A DNA stretch of 64,000 nt from Streptomyces colonosanans (GCF_001866645.1 NZ_MLYP01000006.1:159091-223090); one strand, 5' to 3'. Positions 38,091 through 49,224 are shown, counted from the stretch's first letter. Notes: generated by a model from the letters alone, not told the origin. Made by a program: numbers and translations.

Positions 38091-38208
38091 CGGGAACCGG
38101 AAAACCGACGGACCTCTGTGTACCGCCGACGGCCGCCAGGTGATTGCCCGCCCCTCCCGGAAGATCACATACCCATTGTCCGCCGCCGGGCCGGGCTCCG
38201 CACCCCGG

Positions 38209-38745
38209 TCAGTGCCCGTTCTGCGCCAGCCGCAGCAGGTGGTCCGCCAGCGCCTGGCCACCGCTCGGATCGCGGCTGATCAGCAGAAGCGTGTCGTCGC
38301 CCGCGATGGTGCCGAGGATGTCGTGCAGTTCCGCCTGGTCGATGGCCGAGGCCAGGAACTGCGCCGCACCCGGCGGGGTGCGCAGGACCACAAGGTTGGC
38401 GGAGGCCTCAGCGGAGATCAGCAGCTCCTGGGACAGGCGCCGCATCCGCTCCTCCTTGGCCGACTCGCCCAGCGGTGCGCGCGGGGTGCGGAAGCCGCCC
38501 TCGCTCGGGACCGCATAGATGAGGTCGCCGTCGGTATTGCGGATCTTCACCGCGTTCAGCTCGTCCAGGTCCCGGGAGAGCGTCGCCTGGGTGACGCTCA
38601 GTCCGTCGTCGGCGAGGATTTTCGCCAACTGGCTCTGGGAGCGCACCGGTTGCCGGTTGAGGATGTCCACGATCCGGCGGTGGCGTGCGGTGCGGGTCTG
38701 CGGCACGGCGGGCCCCGTGTTCTCGTGGTCCTGCGCCTGACTCAT
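38209..38745 (-). CDS. argR: Arginine repressor
   Basis: 178 residues. The N-terminal winged helix ([33 protein letters not shown]) binds ARG boxes, and the C-terminal domain has [15 protein letters not shown], the arginine-binding hexamerisation motif. It is the last gene of argCJBDR, 7 bp after argD. It should repress its own operon and argGH through the boxes seen at 27.45 and 43.25 kb. Confidence 0.96.
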   Translation of the reverse strand: MSQAQDHENTGPAVPQTRTARHRRIVDILNRQPVRSQSQLAKILADDGLSVTQATLSRDLDELNAVKIRNTDGDLIYAVPSEGGFRTPRAPLGESAKEERMRRLSQELLISAEASANLVVLRTPPGAAQFLASAIDQAELHDILGTIAGDDTLLLISRDPSGGQALADHLLRLAQNGH

Positions 38746-38752
38746 CGTCGTC

Positions 38753-39952
38753 TCATTCTCCGGATCGTCCGTCCCCGTTCACTGCGTCAAGAATGCCGGG
38801 CAGGGCCCGCACGAACGCGTCCGCGTCCTCGTCACCGAGGTTCAGCGGCGGCATCAGCCGTACGACGTTCGGGGCGGGCGCGTTCACCAGGAAGCCGGCG
38901 TCCTCGGCCGCCTGCTGCGCCTGCTGCGCGAGCGGCTCGGTGAGCACGATACCCAGGAGGAGGCCCGAGCCTCTGACATAGTCGACCAACGGGTGGCCCA
39001 GCGACTCGATTCCGTCCCGCAGCTTTCCGCTCTGCCGTTTGACATTCTCCAGCAGGCCCTCGGCCTCGATGGTGTGGAGGACGGCGAGCCCGGCGGCGCA
39101 GGCGATCGGGTTGCCGCCGAAGGTCGTGCCGTGCTGGCCGGGCCCCAGGAGCTCGGCGGCCCTGCCGAAGGCGACGGTCGCGCCGAGCGGCAGTCCGCCG
39201 CCGAGGCCCTTGGCAAGGCTGACGATGTCGGGCAGAACGCCCTCGTGGGCCTGGTACTCGAACCAGTGCCCGGTACGGCCGATTCCGGTCTGTACCTCGT
39301 CGAGGACGAGCAGCGCCCCGGTGGCGGCGGTGATCGCACGGGCCGCCTTGAGGTAACCGGCAGGCGGGACGACGACGCCGTTCTCGCCCTGGATCGGCTC
39401 GATGACGACGAGGGCGGTCTCCTCGGTGACCGCGGCGGCCAGGGCCTGGGCGTCGCCGTAGGGGACGTGCGTGACCTCGCCGGGCAGCGGCAGGAACGGC
39501 TCCTGCTTGCCGGGCTGGCCGGTGAGCGCGAGGGCACCCATGGTGCGGCCGTGGAAGCCGCCCTGGGCGGCGACCATATGGGTCCGCCCCGTGAGCCGGC
39601 CGATCTTGAAGGCGCCCTCGTTGGCCTCGGCCCCGGAGTTGCAGAAGTAGACCTTGCCGTCCCGGCCGAAGAGCTGGAGCAGCCGTTCGGCGAGCGCGAC
39701 GGGCGGTTCGGCGATGAACAGGTTGGAGACATGGCCGAGGGAGGCGATCTGCCTGCTGACGGCCTCGACGACCGCGGGGTGGGCGTGGCCGAGCGCGTTG
39801 ACCGCGATGCCTGCGACGAAGTCGATGTACTCCTTGCCGTCGGCGTCCCACAGCCGCGCGCCCTCACCGCGGACGAGGGGCAGTCGCGGGGTGCCGTAGT
39901 TGTTCATGAGCGCGCCCTGCCACCGCTGGGTGAGCTCCTCGTTGGCGGTCAT
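38753..39952 (-). CDS. argD: Acetylornithine aminotransferase
   Basis: 399 residues of the class III PLP aminotransferases: [40 protein letters not shown] and the PLP lysine in [14 protein letters not shown]. It converts N-acetylglutamate semialdehyde to N-acetylornithine. It overlaps argB by 4 nt (ATGA). Confidence 0.96.
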   Translation of the reverse strand: MTANEELTQRWQGALMNNYGTPRLPLVRGEGARLWDADGKEYIDFVAGIAVNALGHAHPAVVEAVSRQIASLGHVSNLFIAEPPVALAERLLQLFGRDGKVYFCNSGAEANEGAFKIGRLTGRTHMVAAQGGFHGRTMGALALTGQPGKQEPFLPLPGEVTHVPYGDAQALAAAVTEETALVVIEPIQGENGVVVPPAGYLKAARAITAATGALLVLDEVQTGIGRTGHWFEYQAHEGVLPDIVSLAKGLGGGLPLGATVAFGRAAELLGPGQHGTTFGGNPIACAAGLAVLHTIEAEGLLENVKRQSGKLRDGIESLGHPLVDYVRGSGLLLGIVLTEPLAQQAQQAAEDAGFLVNAPAPNVVRLMPPLNLGDEDADAFVRALPGILDAVNGDGRSGE

Positions 39953-40908
39953 TGCGCGCCCCCCTTGTTCCCTTCGGATTCGCCGTTCCCGTGCTCGACC
40001 GCGTCGGGCACGACCATGGTGCCGATGCCTTCGTCGGTGAAGATCTCCAGCAGGATCGAGTGCTGGACCCGGCCGTCGATGACACGGGCGGTGCTGACGC
40101 CGTTGCGCACGGCGTGCAGGCAGCCCTCCATCTTCGGCACCATGCCGGCAGACAGCTCCGGAAGCAGCTCCTCCAGCTGGGAAGCGGTGAGGCGGCTGAT
40201 CACCTCGTCGGAGTCGGGCCAGTCCTCGTAGAGGCCCTCGACGTCCGTGAGGACCATGAGGGTTTCGGCCCCCAGCGCCGCAGCGAGTGCCGCAGCCGCC
40301 GTATCAGCATTGACGTTGTAGACATGTCCGTCGTCCTGGCTCCGGGCGATAGATGACACGACCGGGATACGGCCGTCGGCGAGCAGCGCCTCGAGCGCAC
40401 CCGTGTCGATCACGGTGATCTCGCCCACCCGCCCGATGTCGACGCGCTCGCCGTCGATCTCGGGCCAGTGCTTGGTGGCGGTGATGGTGTGCGCGTCCTC
40501 GCCGGTGATACCGACGGCGAGCGGACCGTGCTGGTTGAGCAGCCCGACCAGCTCGCGCTGCACCTGCCCGGCGAGCACCATGCGGACGACGTCCATGGCG
40601 TCCTCGGTGGTGACCCGCAGGCCCGCCTTGAACTCGCTGGCGATGCCGTGCTTGTCGAGGGCGGCGCTGATCTGGGGGCCGCCGCCGTGCACGACGACCG
40701 GCCTGAGGCCCGCGTGCCGCAGGAAGACGACGTCCTGCGCGAAGGCGGCCTTCAGCTCCTCGTTCACCATGGCGTTTCCGCCGAACTTGATGACGACCGT
40801 CTTCCCGTGGTGGCGGGTCAGCCAGGGCAGCGCCTCGACGAGAATCCGGGCCTTGGGCAGGGCGGTGTGCTTCCGCGTGGTGCTGGACTTGGTGATCGGG
40901 TCGCTCAT
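39949..40908 (-). CDS. argB: Acetylglutamate kinase
   Basis: 319 residues of the amino-acid kinase fold: [29 protein letters not shown] and [14 protein letters not shown]. It phosphorylates N-acetylglutamate. The N-terminal helix is consistent with an arginine-sensitive, hexameric enzyme, which is inference. It overlaps argJ and argD by 4 nt each. Confidence 0.96.
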   Translation of the reverse strand: MSDPITKSSTTRKHTALPKARILVEALPWLTRHHGKTVVIKFGGNAMVNEELKAAFAQDVVFLRHAGLRPVVVHGGGPQISAALDKHGIASEFKAGLRVTTEDAMDVVRMVLAGQVQRELVGLLNQHGPLAVGITGEDAHTITATKHWPEIDGERVDIGRVGEITVIDTGALEALLADGRIPVVSSIARSQDDGHVYNVNADTAAAALAAALGAETLMVLTDVEGLYEDWPDSDEVISRLTASQLEELLPELSAGMVPKMEGCLHAVRNGVSTARVIDGRVQHSILLEIFTDEGIGTMVVPDAVEHGNGESEGNKGGAQ

Positions 40909-42076
40909 GAGGAATACGCGCTGTTCTCGTGGACGTAGTCGGCGGTGAGGTCGTTGGTCCAGATGGTGGCGGTCGCGGAGCCGGCGGCGAGGTCGGCGAC
41001 GATGTGCACCTCGCGGTAGCGCATGTCGACAAGTGCGCGGTCGTCACCCACACCGCCGTTCTTGCAGACCCAGACGCCGTTGATGGCGACGTCGAGCTGG
41101 TCGGGCTCGAAGGCGGCCTGCGTGGTGCCGATGGCTGACAGGACGCGGCCCCAGTTGGGGTCCTCGCCGTGTATGGCGCACTTGAGGAGGTTGTTGCGGG
41201 CGATGCAGCGGCCCACCTCGACGGCGTCCACCTCGGTCGCCGCGTTGATCACCTCGACCTTGATGTCCTTGCTGGCGCCCTCGGCGTCACCGATGAGCTG
41301 CCGGGCCAGGTCGGCGCACACGGTCCGTACGGCCTCGGTGAACTCCTCGTGTCCGGGGGTGATGCCTGCGGCTCCCGAGGACAGGAGCAGCACGGTGTCG
41401 TTGGTGGACATGCAGCCGTCGGAGTCGACGCGGTCGAAGGTGACCCTGGTGGCGGAGCGCAGGGCCGCGTCCAGCGTCCCGCTGTCGACGTCGGCGTCGG
41501 TGGTGAGCACGACGAGCATGGTGGCGAGGCCCGGCGCGAGCATGCCTGCTCCCTTGGCCATGCCGCCGAGGGTCCAGCCTCCCCCAGACTCCGTCCCGGG
41601 GGACCCGCAGGTGACGACGGACGTCTTGTGGACGGTGTCGGTGGTCTTGATGGCGATGGCGGCCTTCTCGCCGCCGTGCTCGCTCAGGGCGGCGGCCGCG
41701 GTCTCGATCCCCGGGAGCAGCTTGTCCATCGGGAGAAGCTCGCCGATGAGGCCGGTGGAGCAGACGGCGACCTCGCCCGCGCCCAGCCCCAGGACGTCCG
41801 CGGCCTTCTCGGCGGTGGCGTGGGTGTCCTGGAAGCCCTTGGGTCCGGTACAGGCGTTCGCGCCACCGGAGTTGAGGACGACGGCGGAGACCTGGCCGCC
41901 CTTGAGAACCTGCTCGGACCACAGCACCGGCGCGGCCTTCACGCGGTTGGAGGTGAAGACGCCCGCGGCGGCTCGGCGGGGCCCGTTGTTGACCACCAGG
42001 GCCAGGTCCGGGTTGCCGCTCTGCTTGATTCCGGCGGCGATGCCGGCCGCCGTGAACCCCTTCGCTGCCGTGACAC

Positions 42077-42080
<4 letters not shown>
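40905..42080 (-). CDS. argJ: Glutamate N-acetyltransferase/ornithine acetyltransferase, with a repeat-derived insertion
   Basis: 391 residues. ArgJ recycles the acetyl group from N-acetylornithine to glutamate. The self-processing site [17 protein letters not shown] (Thr nucleophile in ATML) and [10 protein letters not shown] are intact. Just before it, the segment [16 protein letters not shown] is longer than I expect for the family; it is encoded by the interspersed GC-rich repeat at 41579-41610, so about 8-10 residues seem to be an in-frame insertion near the active site. The GTG at 42080 has AAGGAG upstream. Confidence 0.95.
41579..41610. repeat. Interspersed palindromic repeat inside argJ
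   Basis: CTCCCCCAGACTCCGTCCCG followed by GGGGACCCGCAG: the same hairpin family as elsewhere in the window, in frame within argJ. Confidence 0.7.
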
Positions 42081-43290
<1,210 letters not shown>

Positions 43291-43295
43291 TCATT

Positions 43296-43442
43296 ATGCG
43301 CACTGGTGCTGCGGGAAGACGGCCTACGGCTGCACCACCCCTTGTGCGCGCCGCATGCGCCCGCGCCGCCCGTACTCGGTTGCACCGGGTCCTGCCAGGC
43401 GCACGGTGTGGCGGGTCGCCGGACCCGCACGGGACGTTCTGA
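43296..43442 (+). CDS. Possible 48-residue basic peptide divergent from argC
   Basis: An ATG with TAGGAGATCATT upstream opens 48 codons (MRTGAAGRRPTAAPPLVRAA...), Arg-rich, with three Cys. Codon usage is not clearly host-like. The start lies 12 bp from the argC operator, so ArgR would also affect it if it is expressed. Weak candidate. Confidence 0.25.
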   Translation: MRTGAAGRRPTAAPPLVRAACARAARTRLHRVLPGARCGGSPDPHGTF

Positions 43443-43471
43443 GCGCCGACTGCGAGCGCGGGCACCGGCCG

Positions 43472-43642
43472 TCAGGCGCGCTGCGGTGACGCGGTCTCCA
43501 GACGGAGGTTCCAGCGTCCGGGCCGCCCGGCGAGCGTGACCGTGGACAGGGGGCGGACGTCGATGTTCCAGTACGTCGACGGCCGCGCCCTCAGCGCGTA
43601 CACCAGCGCCGCCCTTACCACCGACGAGGCGCCGCTCAGGAT
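43472..43642 (-). pseudogene. C-terminal relic of a histidine phosphatase (phosphoglycerate-mutase family)
   Basis: The minus strand reads LSGASSVVRAALVYALRARP...YWNIDVRPLSTVTLAG...GRWNLRLETASPQRA with host-like third-position GC, up to a TGA at 43472. It resembles the last third of PGAM-type phosphatases (SHASAVRALLA...FWNIDVAPLSVTEL). A TAA just upstream (43643-43645) and lack of a proper start make it a fragment. Confidence 0.5.
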
Positions 43643-43663
43643 TTACCGAAAGTGTCGGCGGGT

Positions 43664-44122
43664 TTACGCACCGGCCCCTCCCTGCCGGTCGAACCGCAGC
43701 ACCATCCAGTCGTCCGGGGCATCGAGCGGCTCGAAGCCGAACTTGGCGTACACGCCGTGCGCGTCGCTCGTGGCCAGCAGGATGCGCCGCAGCCCGAGCG
43801 GGGCGAGGTGGTCGCGGACCGCGCCGACCAGCGCGGTGCCGATCCCCTTGCCGCGCACCGACCGGTCGACGTAGACGTCGCAGAGCCAGGCGAACAGCTC
43901 CTGGTCGGTCACCACGCGCGCGTACGCCACCTGGTCGCCCGAAGCCGTCTCGTACACCCCGAAGTTGAGGGAGTTCGCCACCGCGCGCTCGTGTTTGTCG
44001 CGGGGACGGTCCATCGCCCAGTACGCGTCGGTCGCGAGCCAGTGATGGGTGCGGTCGACATCGATGCGGGCCATGTCGGTGGAGAACTCATAGCCCTCGG
44101 GGAAGCGGGACGTGTCAGTCAT
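43664..44122 (-). CDS. GNAT-family N-acetyltransferase
   Basis: 152 residues. Motif A is DVYVDRSVRGKGIGTALVGAV (R-G-x-G-x-G) and a C-terminal YAKFGFEPLDAPDDWMV matches the subgroup near phosphinothricin/small-molecule acetyltransferases. The ATG at 44122 has GGGAG upstream. Substrate unknown. Confidence 0.85.
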   Translation of the reverse strand: MTDTSRFPEGYEFSTDMARIDVDRTHHWLATDAYWAMDRPRDKHERAVANSLNFGVYETASGDQVAYARVVTDQELFAWLCDVYVDRSVRGKGIGTALVGAVRDHLAPLGLRRILLATSDAHGVYAKFGFEPLDAPDDWMVLRFDRQGGAGA

Positions 44123-44195
44123 GGCAGGAGGCTCCCAGGCCGAAACCGTGCTGTCGAGCCGTTCGGGAATCCGTCCGTGGGCCGGTACCGCCGGC

Positions 44196-45638
44196 CTAAC
44201 GGGGGCGCGGCATCTCGTCGAATGCGGTGCGCAGGCGGCGTACACCCTCCAGGATCTCTCCCGCCCCCGCGACGCCCGCAAAGCTCAGGCGCAGATGGGC
44301 GGCGGGGGGTTCGGCACTGAAATAGGGCCGGCCGGGGGCGACTGCCACGCCCGCCCGCAGGGCGCCCGCGACGAGGGCGGACTCGTCGCCGCCGTCGGGC
44401 AGGCGCACCCAGAGGTGGTAGCCGCCGTACGGGACGTGCGGCAGGGCGAGTTCGGGCAGGTGCAGGCGCAGAGCTGCGGTCATCGTGTCGCGGCGGTGCC
44501 CCAACTCGGCGGAGACGGCACGCAGATGACGGGGCCAGGCGGGCGAGCCGACGAGTTCGAGCGCAGCCTCCTGCAGGGGGCGGGGCACGAAGAAGGTGTC
44601 GACGATCTGGATGGCGCGCAGCCGCTCCAGGACAGGACCGCGGGCGGCCAGGGCACCGATCCGGAAACTGGGCGAGGTCGCCTTGGTGAGCGAGCAGACG
44701 TGCACGACGACGCCGTCGGGATCCTCGGCGGCGAGCGGCGGCGGCAGCGGCCCGGCCTCCTCGTGCACCAGGCGCCGCGCGAAGTCGTCCTCGATCACGA
44801 ACGCCCCGGCCTCGCGCGCGATACGCAGCACCTCGCGCCGACGCTCGGGCGCGAGAACGGCGCCAGTCGGGTTCTGGAACAGTGGCTGGCAGACGACGAC
44901 GCGCGCACCGGTCGCCCGGAACGCGTCGGCGAGCAGGGAGGGTTTCACCCCGTCCACGTCGACCGGCACGGGCACGGGCCTGAGGCCTGCCGCGCGGGCG
45001 ATCGCCAGCATGCCGGGGTAGGTGGGCGACTCGACCAGGACCGGGGCACCCGGTGGCGCCAGGGCCCGCAGCGCGGTGGTCAGCGCGGACTGGCCGCCGG
45101 CCGTGATCAGCACGTCGGCCGCGGTGATCGCGCCGCCGATGCCTCGCGCGAACCACGCGCGAAGCTCGGCGGCCCCCTCGACGGGCGGCCTCGCCCAGAC
45201 ACCGGGGCGGCGCCCGGCACGCGACAGCGCGGCACCCATCGCGCGCTCGGGCTGCAGCGACGGGTGCAGATAGCCCCCATTCAACTCGACGACCCCGGCG
45301 GGCGGAGCGGCCAGGGAGGCCAGCACACCGGAGGAGTCGACAGTGCGCGGCACGACCTCGGCGGAGGCCTCCGCGCTGAGCGCGACCTCCTGCCAGGCGG
45401 TGTCCCCCACGGCCTGGGCCACCGCACGCGGCTCGGCGCGGAACGCCCCGGCCCCGGGTCGGGTGACCACGAGCCCCTCCGCGGCCAGCTGCGCCAGCGC
45501 CCGTGACACGGTCACCGGGCTCACCCGGAACCGCTCGACCAGCACACGACTGGACGGCAGCTTCTCACCGGGAGAGTAGCGCTTCAGCTCCAATCGCAAC
45601 CGCTGCGCCAGATCTGCGACACTGCTACGCTCTTGCAT
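44196..45638 (-). CDS. MocR-type GntR regulator with aminotransferase domain
   Basis: 480 residues. GntR winged helix at 1-75 (LPSSRVLVERFRVSPVTVSRALAQLAAEGLV), then a fold-type I aminotransferase domain with CQPLFQNPTGAVL and the PLP lysine in SLTKATSPSFRIGAL. Such regulators use PLP or a PLP-amino acid as effector. It is divergent from an EamA transporter gene, which is the likely target. Confidence 0.92.
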   Translation of the reverse strand: MQERSSVADLAQRLRLELKRYSPGEKLPSSRVLVERFRVSPVTVSRALAQLAAEGLVVTRPGAGAFRAEPRAVAQAVGDTAWQEVALSAEASAEVVPRTVDSSGVLASLAAPPAGVVELNGGYLHPSLQPERAMGAALSRAGRRPGVWARPPVEGAAELRAWFARGIGGAITAADVLITAGGQSALTTALRALAPPGAPVLVESPTYPGMLAIARAAGLRPVPVPVDVDGVKPSLLADAFRATGARVVVCQPLFQNPTGAVLAPERRREVLRIAREAGAFVIEDDFARRLVHEEAGPLPPPLAAEDPDGVVVHVCSLTKATSPSFRIGALAARGPVLERLRAIQIVDTFFVPRPLQEAALELVGSPAWPRHLRAVSAELGHRRDTMTAALRLHLPELALPHVPYGGYHLWVRLPDGGDESALVAGALRAGVAVAPGRPYFSAEPPAAHLRLSFAGVAGAGEILEGVRRLRTAFDEMPRPR

Positions 45639-46629
45639 GAGAGCACAGGATAGCGCTACTGCAGACACCTCGATAGCGGTCACCACGGCCGGGGCCGTGA
45701 TCACGGCCGCGCCCCCGGAAGCCGGTACCGGCCGAGGCGCGGCGCCGAATCGCACGGGCGCGGCCGGAGGTCCGAGCCGGGCCGGCACCCTCCAGGCCAC
45801 CCTCGGGGTCGTCGCCTTCTCTCTCACGTTTCCCGCCACAGCCTGGGGACTCGAAAGCTTCGGGCCCTGGTCGCTCGTGGCGGCGCGCAGCACACTGGCC
45901 GCGGTCATCGCGGGCGGGTGTCTGCTCGCGCTGCGGGTGCCTGTGCCCGCACGAGGCCACTGGGCGGGACTCGCGGTCGTCGCAGCGGGGGTCGTGCTCG
46001 GCTTCCCCCTGTTGACCACGCTCGCCCTGCAGACCTCGACCACCGCGCATGCCGCCGTGGTCGTCGGACTGCTCCCGCTCACCACGGCCTTCTTCTCGGC
46101 CCTGCGCATGGGCGCCCGCCCCTCCCGCACGTTCTGGGGCGCCGCCGTCACCGGCGCCGCCGCCGTCATCGCGTTCACCGTGCAGCAGAGCGGCGGCGCG
46201 CTGACCGGCGCGGACACCTACCTCTTCGGCGCACTGCTGGTGTGCGCGGCCGGTTACACCGAGGGCGGCCGGCTGGCCCGGATCATGCCCGGCTGGCAGG
46301 TCATCGGCTGGGCTTTGGTGTTGTGCCTGCCGCTCACCGTGCCCGGGGCGCTCGTGGCGCTGTCGTACGAGCCGGTCCACCCCACGATGCACGGTGTGGC
46401 CGGACTGCTGTGGGTGGCGGCCGGATCGCAGTTCCTCGGGCTGGTCGTCTGGTACCGGGGCATGGCGACGATCGGGATCCCGAAGGCCAGCCAGTTGCAG
46501 CTGGCCCAGCCGCTGCTCACACTGGTGTGGTCGGTACTGCTCCTCGGCGAGCACCTCACCCCGGCCGTACCACTCACAGCCTCTGCCGTCCTGGTCTGCA
46601 TCGCAGTCACACAGCGGGCGCGGAGCTGA
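45637..46629 (+). CDS. EamA-family (DMT) metabolite exporter
   Basis: 330 residues, ten hydrophobic helices arranged as two EamA repeats (LGVVAFSLTFPATAWGLE at the first, AGLLWVAAGSQFLGLVVWYRGMATIGIPKASQLQLAQPLLTL in the second). It probably exports amino acids or related metabolites under the MocR regulator. The ATG at 45637 overlaps the start codon of that regulator on the other strand; a later in-frame GTG around residue 20 would separate them and fits the weakly hydrophobic first 45 residues. Confidence 0.88.
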   Translation: MRAQDSATADTSIAVTTAGAVITAAPPEAGTGRGAAPNRTGAAGGPSRAGTLQATLGVVAFSLTFPATAWGLESFGPWSLVAARSTLAAVIAGGCLLALRVPVPARGHWAGLAVVAAGVVLGFPLLTTLALQTSTTAHAAVVVGLLPLTTAFFSALRMGARPSRTFWGAAVTGAAAVIAFTVQQSGGALTGADTYLFGALLVCAAGYTEGGRLARIMPGWQVIGWALVLCLPLTVPGALVALSYEPVHPTMHGVAGLLWVAAGSQFLGLVVWYRGMATIGIPKASQLQLAQPLLTLVWSVLLLGEHLTPAVPLTASAVLVCIAVTQRARS

Positions 46630-46725
46630 CCGGGGCAGGGCGCACGGGCCGGGTCGACCGGCGCCCCGGCCGCAGGCCTGCGGCCACGGACCGATACTCC
46701 CGCACGTGACGAGGAGGCCCATCAG

Positions 46726-46932
46726 ATGCGCGCAACTGTGGGCGACAAGCTGGTGCAGCACGGCAGGGTCGTCGGGCAGCACGACAAGGTCGCCGAGATC
46801 GTCGAGGTGATGGGTGCGGAGGGCACTCCCCCCTACCGCGTCCGCTTCCAGGACGGGCACGAGGCGGTGTGCTCACCGGGACCCGACACCGAGATCCGCC
46901 ACAAGGACGTCTCCCGGCCGATCGGAAAGTAG
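46726..46932 (+). CDS. DUF1918 protein
   Basis: 68 residues, full length of the DUF1918 family (VGDKLVQHGRVVGQHDKVAEIVEVMG...YRVRFQDGHEAVCSPGPD), a small SH3-like barrel of unknown role in actinomycetes. Ribosome site GAGGAGGCCC precedes the ATG. The stop codon lies within a 15-bp direct duplication. Confidence 0.88.
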   Translation: MRATVGDKLVQHGRVVGQHDKVAEIVEVMGAEGTPPYRVRFQDGHEAVCSPGPDTEIRHKDVSRPIGK

Positions 46933-48192
46933 CCGATCGGAAAGTAGACGACCGGGCAGCGGACACGGCCACCGGACTCGGCGCGGGGGTTTCGCCGACC
47001 GCCTGTAGTGGTCGGCGACCACCCGTGCCATCGCACCGACAGGATCCGTCGCCACCTCCTTGGCGGCGAAGAAGACGTGCCCGTGCACCTGCGGATGACG
47101 TCTGGCGAGGGTGAGGTGCCGGGACAGCTCCGCCGGGTCCTTCCAGGCGGCGGGCTGGGCCGGGTCACCCGCCTTGTACAGCGCCTCACCCACGTACAAC
47201 TGCACTCCGGTGCCCCGGGTGACCCCGGCCCACCAGGGGACGAGCTTCGCGTAGTCGGCCGCGCCGAAGCCGATGTTCCAGTAGATCTGCGGGCAGATGT
47301 AGTCCAGCCAGCCGGACCTCACCCACTTCCTGGTGTCCGCGTACAGGTCGTCGTAGGCCTGCACCCCGGTCCGGGTGTCCGAGCCGCGAAAGTCCGTCGC
47401 GGCGTCGCGCCACACCCCGAAGGGGCTGATCCCGAACCGGGCCTCGGGCCTCAGCTCCCGGATGCGGACCGCGGTCTCCCGGACCAGGAGGTCGATGTTG
47501 TTCCGGCGCCATGCGGCCCGGTTCGGGAAAGTGCCGCCGTGGGCCGCGTACGCCGCGGCGTCATCGAAGGTCTCGCCCGCGACCGGATACGGGTAGAAGT
47601 AGTCGTCGAAATGAACGCCATCGACCGGGTAACGGCGTACGGCGTCGAGGATCGCGTCCTCGACGAAGGCCCGTACCTGCGGCAGCCCGGGGTTGTAGTA
47701 GAGCTTGCCGCCATAGGCCACGAGCCAGTCGGGGTGATCGCGGGCGGGGTGCGAGGCGGCGAGCCGTTTCGGGTCGGCGTGGAGGGCGACCCGAAACGGA
47801 TTGAACCAGGCGTGCAGCTCGAGCCCCCGAGCGTGCGCCTCCGCGACGGCCGTTCCGAGCGGGTCCCAGCCGGGGTCCTTTCCCTGGGTGCCGGTGAGGT
47901 ACTGGGACCACGGCTCGTACGGCGAGGGCCACAGCGCATCGGCCGTGGGGCGGACCTGGAGGAACACGGTGTTCAGCCCGCGCCGTACGGCCATGTCGAG
48001 GTGGGCGCGCAACTCGGTGCGCTGCACGGACGCCGGCAGTCTGGAGCGGGAGGGCCAGTCGCGGTTCACCACGGTCGCCAGCCACATGCCCCGCATCTCG
48101 GCGGTCGAGCGGGGGCCGCCGCGGGCCGCCGCCCCTGTCGCGAGCACCGACAGCCCGGCCACCGCGAAGGCCCGACGCGACAGCCGCCCCAT
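46873..48192 (-). CDS. Secreted GHL10-family glycoside-hydrolase-like protein
   Basis: 439 residues. A twin-arginine signal (RLSRRAFAVAGLSVLATGAAA) is followed by MRGMWLATVVNRDWPS, VDGVHFDDYFYPYP, SPFGVWRD and DYICPQIYWNIGF, the TIM-barrel signature of the GHL10/DUF187 family, thought to act on cell-wall or other glycans outside the cell. The C-terminus runs about 60 bp into the DUF1918 gene on the other strand; the last 20 residues (with LLSDRLLSDR from a tandem duplication) are probably an extension by loss of an earlier stop. Confidence 0.88.
   Translation of the reverse strand: MGRLSRRAFAVAGLSVLATGAAARGGPRSTAEMRGMWLATVVNRDWPSRSRLPASVQRTELRAHLDMAVRRGLNTVFLQVRPTADALWPSPYEPWSQYLTGTQGKDPGWDPLGTAVAEAHARGLELHAWFNPFRVALHADPKRLAASHPARDHPDWLVAYGGKLYYNPGLPQVRAFVEDAILDAVRRYPVDGVHFDDYFYPYPVAGETFDDAAAYAAHGGTFPNRAAWRRNNIDLLVRETAVRIRELRPEARFGISPFGVWRDAATDFRGSDTRTGVQAYDDLYADTRKWVRSGWLDYICPQIYWNIGFGAADYAKLVPWWAGVTRGTGVQLYVGEALYKAGDPAQPAAWKDPAELSRHLTLARRHPQVHGHVFFAAKEVATDPVGAMARVVADHYRRSAKPPRRVRWPCPLPGRLLSDRLLSDRPGDVLVADLGVGSR
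46918..46947. repeat. 15-bp tandem duplication at the meeting point of two genes
   Basis: CCGATCGGAAAGTAG twice in direct succession (46918-46932 and 46933-46947). It includes the DUF1918 stop codon and adds LLSDR to the opposite hydrolase. Confidence 0.9.
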
Positions 48193-48363
48193 CCGCACGC
48201 TCCCTACGCTGTGGATCCATGTCGTCACGGATCGTTTCCGCGTCCCCAGCATGCACTGAACCCGGACGATCGATCATCGGTAATTGGGGGTAACGTGCAC
48301 GATCGGAGCAGGCGCCGTACCACGGAGGTCCTGCCACAGCCGTAGATCAGCGAAAGGGACGAT

Positions 48364-49224
48364 GTGACCGACATCGAGCGCGTCGGAGTGGTGGGCTGCG
48401 GCCAGATGGGAGCGGGCATCGCGGAGGTGTGCGCCCGCGCCGGACTGGATGTGAAGGTCGCCGAGACCACCGGCGAAGCCCTGGAGATCGGCCGGACCCG
48501 CCTGTTCAACTCGCTGTCCAAGGCGGCCGAGCGCGGCAAGATCTCCGAGGAGGAGCGCCAGGCGACGCAGGAGCGCCTGCGCTTCACCACCGACCTCGGC
48601 GAGTTCGCGGACCGCGACCTGGTGATCGAGGCCGTCGTGGAGAACGAGCAGGTCAAGACGGAGATCTTCCAGGTCCTCGACCAGGTGGTGACTCGGCCGG
48701 ACGCCATCCTCGCCTCCAACACCTCCTCCATCCCGCTGGTGAAGCTCGCGGTCGCCACCTCGCGGCCGGACCATGTGGTCGGTATCCACTTCTTCAACCC
48801 GGCCCCCGTGCAGAAGCTCGTCGAGCTGATCCCGGCGCTCACCACCTCCGAGGGCACCCTCAGCCGGGCCCAGCTGTTCGCCGAGAAGGCGCTCGGCAAG
48901 CACGCGATCCGCGCCCAGGACCGCTCGGGCTTCGTGGTCAACGCCCTGCTCGTGCCCTATCTGCTGTCCGCCGTCCGCATGTTCGAGTCGGGCATCGCGG
49001 GCCGCGAGGACATCGACAACGGCATGGAGCTGGGGTGCGCCCACCCGATGGGCCCGCTGAAGCTCGCCGACCTGATCGGCCTGGACACCATCGTCTCGAT
49101 CGCCGAGTCGATGTACGAGGAGTACAAGGAGCCCCTGTACGCCGCTCCCCCGCTGCTGCAGCGCATGGTGGAGGCGGGCCGGCTCGGCCGGAAGTCGGGG
49201 TCGGGGTTCTACACCTATCAGTGA
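48364..49224 (+). CDS. 3-hydroxybutyryl-CoA dehydrogenase
   Basis: 286 residues, the family length. NAD-binding VGVVGCGQMGAGIAEV, LASNTSSIP, and GIHFFNPAPVQKLVELI with the catalytic His; GRKSGSGFYTY at the C-terminus is typical. It oxidises L-3-hydroxyacyl-CoA, or the reverse, in butanoate/PHB or fatty-acid metabolism. GTG start at 48364 with AAAGGGAC upstream. No pathway partner is adjacent. Confidence 0.94.
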   Translation: MTDIERVGVVGCGQMGAGIAEVCARAGLDVKVAETTGEALEIGRTRLFNSLSKAAERGKISEEERQATQERLRFTTDLGEFADRDLVIEAVVENEQVKTEIFQVLDQVVTRPDAILASNTSSIPLVKLAVATSRPDHVVGIHFFNPAPVQKLVELIPALTTSEGTLSRAQLFAEKALGKHAIRAQDRSGFVVNALLVPYLLSAVRMFESGIAGREDIDNGMELGCAHPMGPLKLADLIGLDTIVSIAESMYEEYKEPLYAAPPLLQRMVEAGRLGRKSGSGFYTYQ

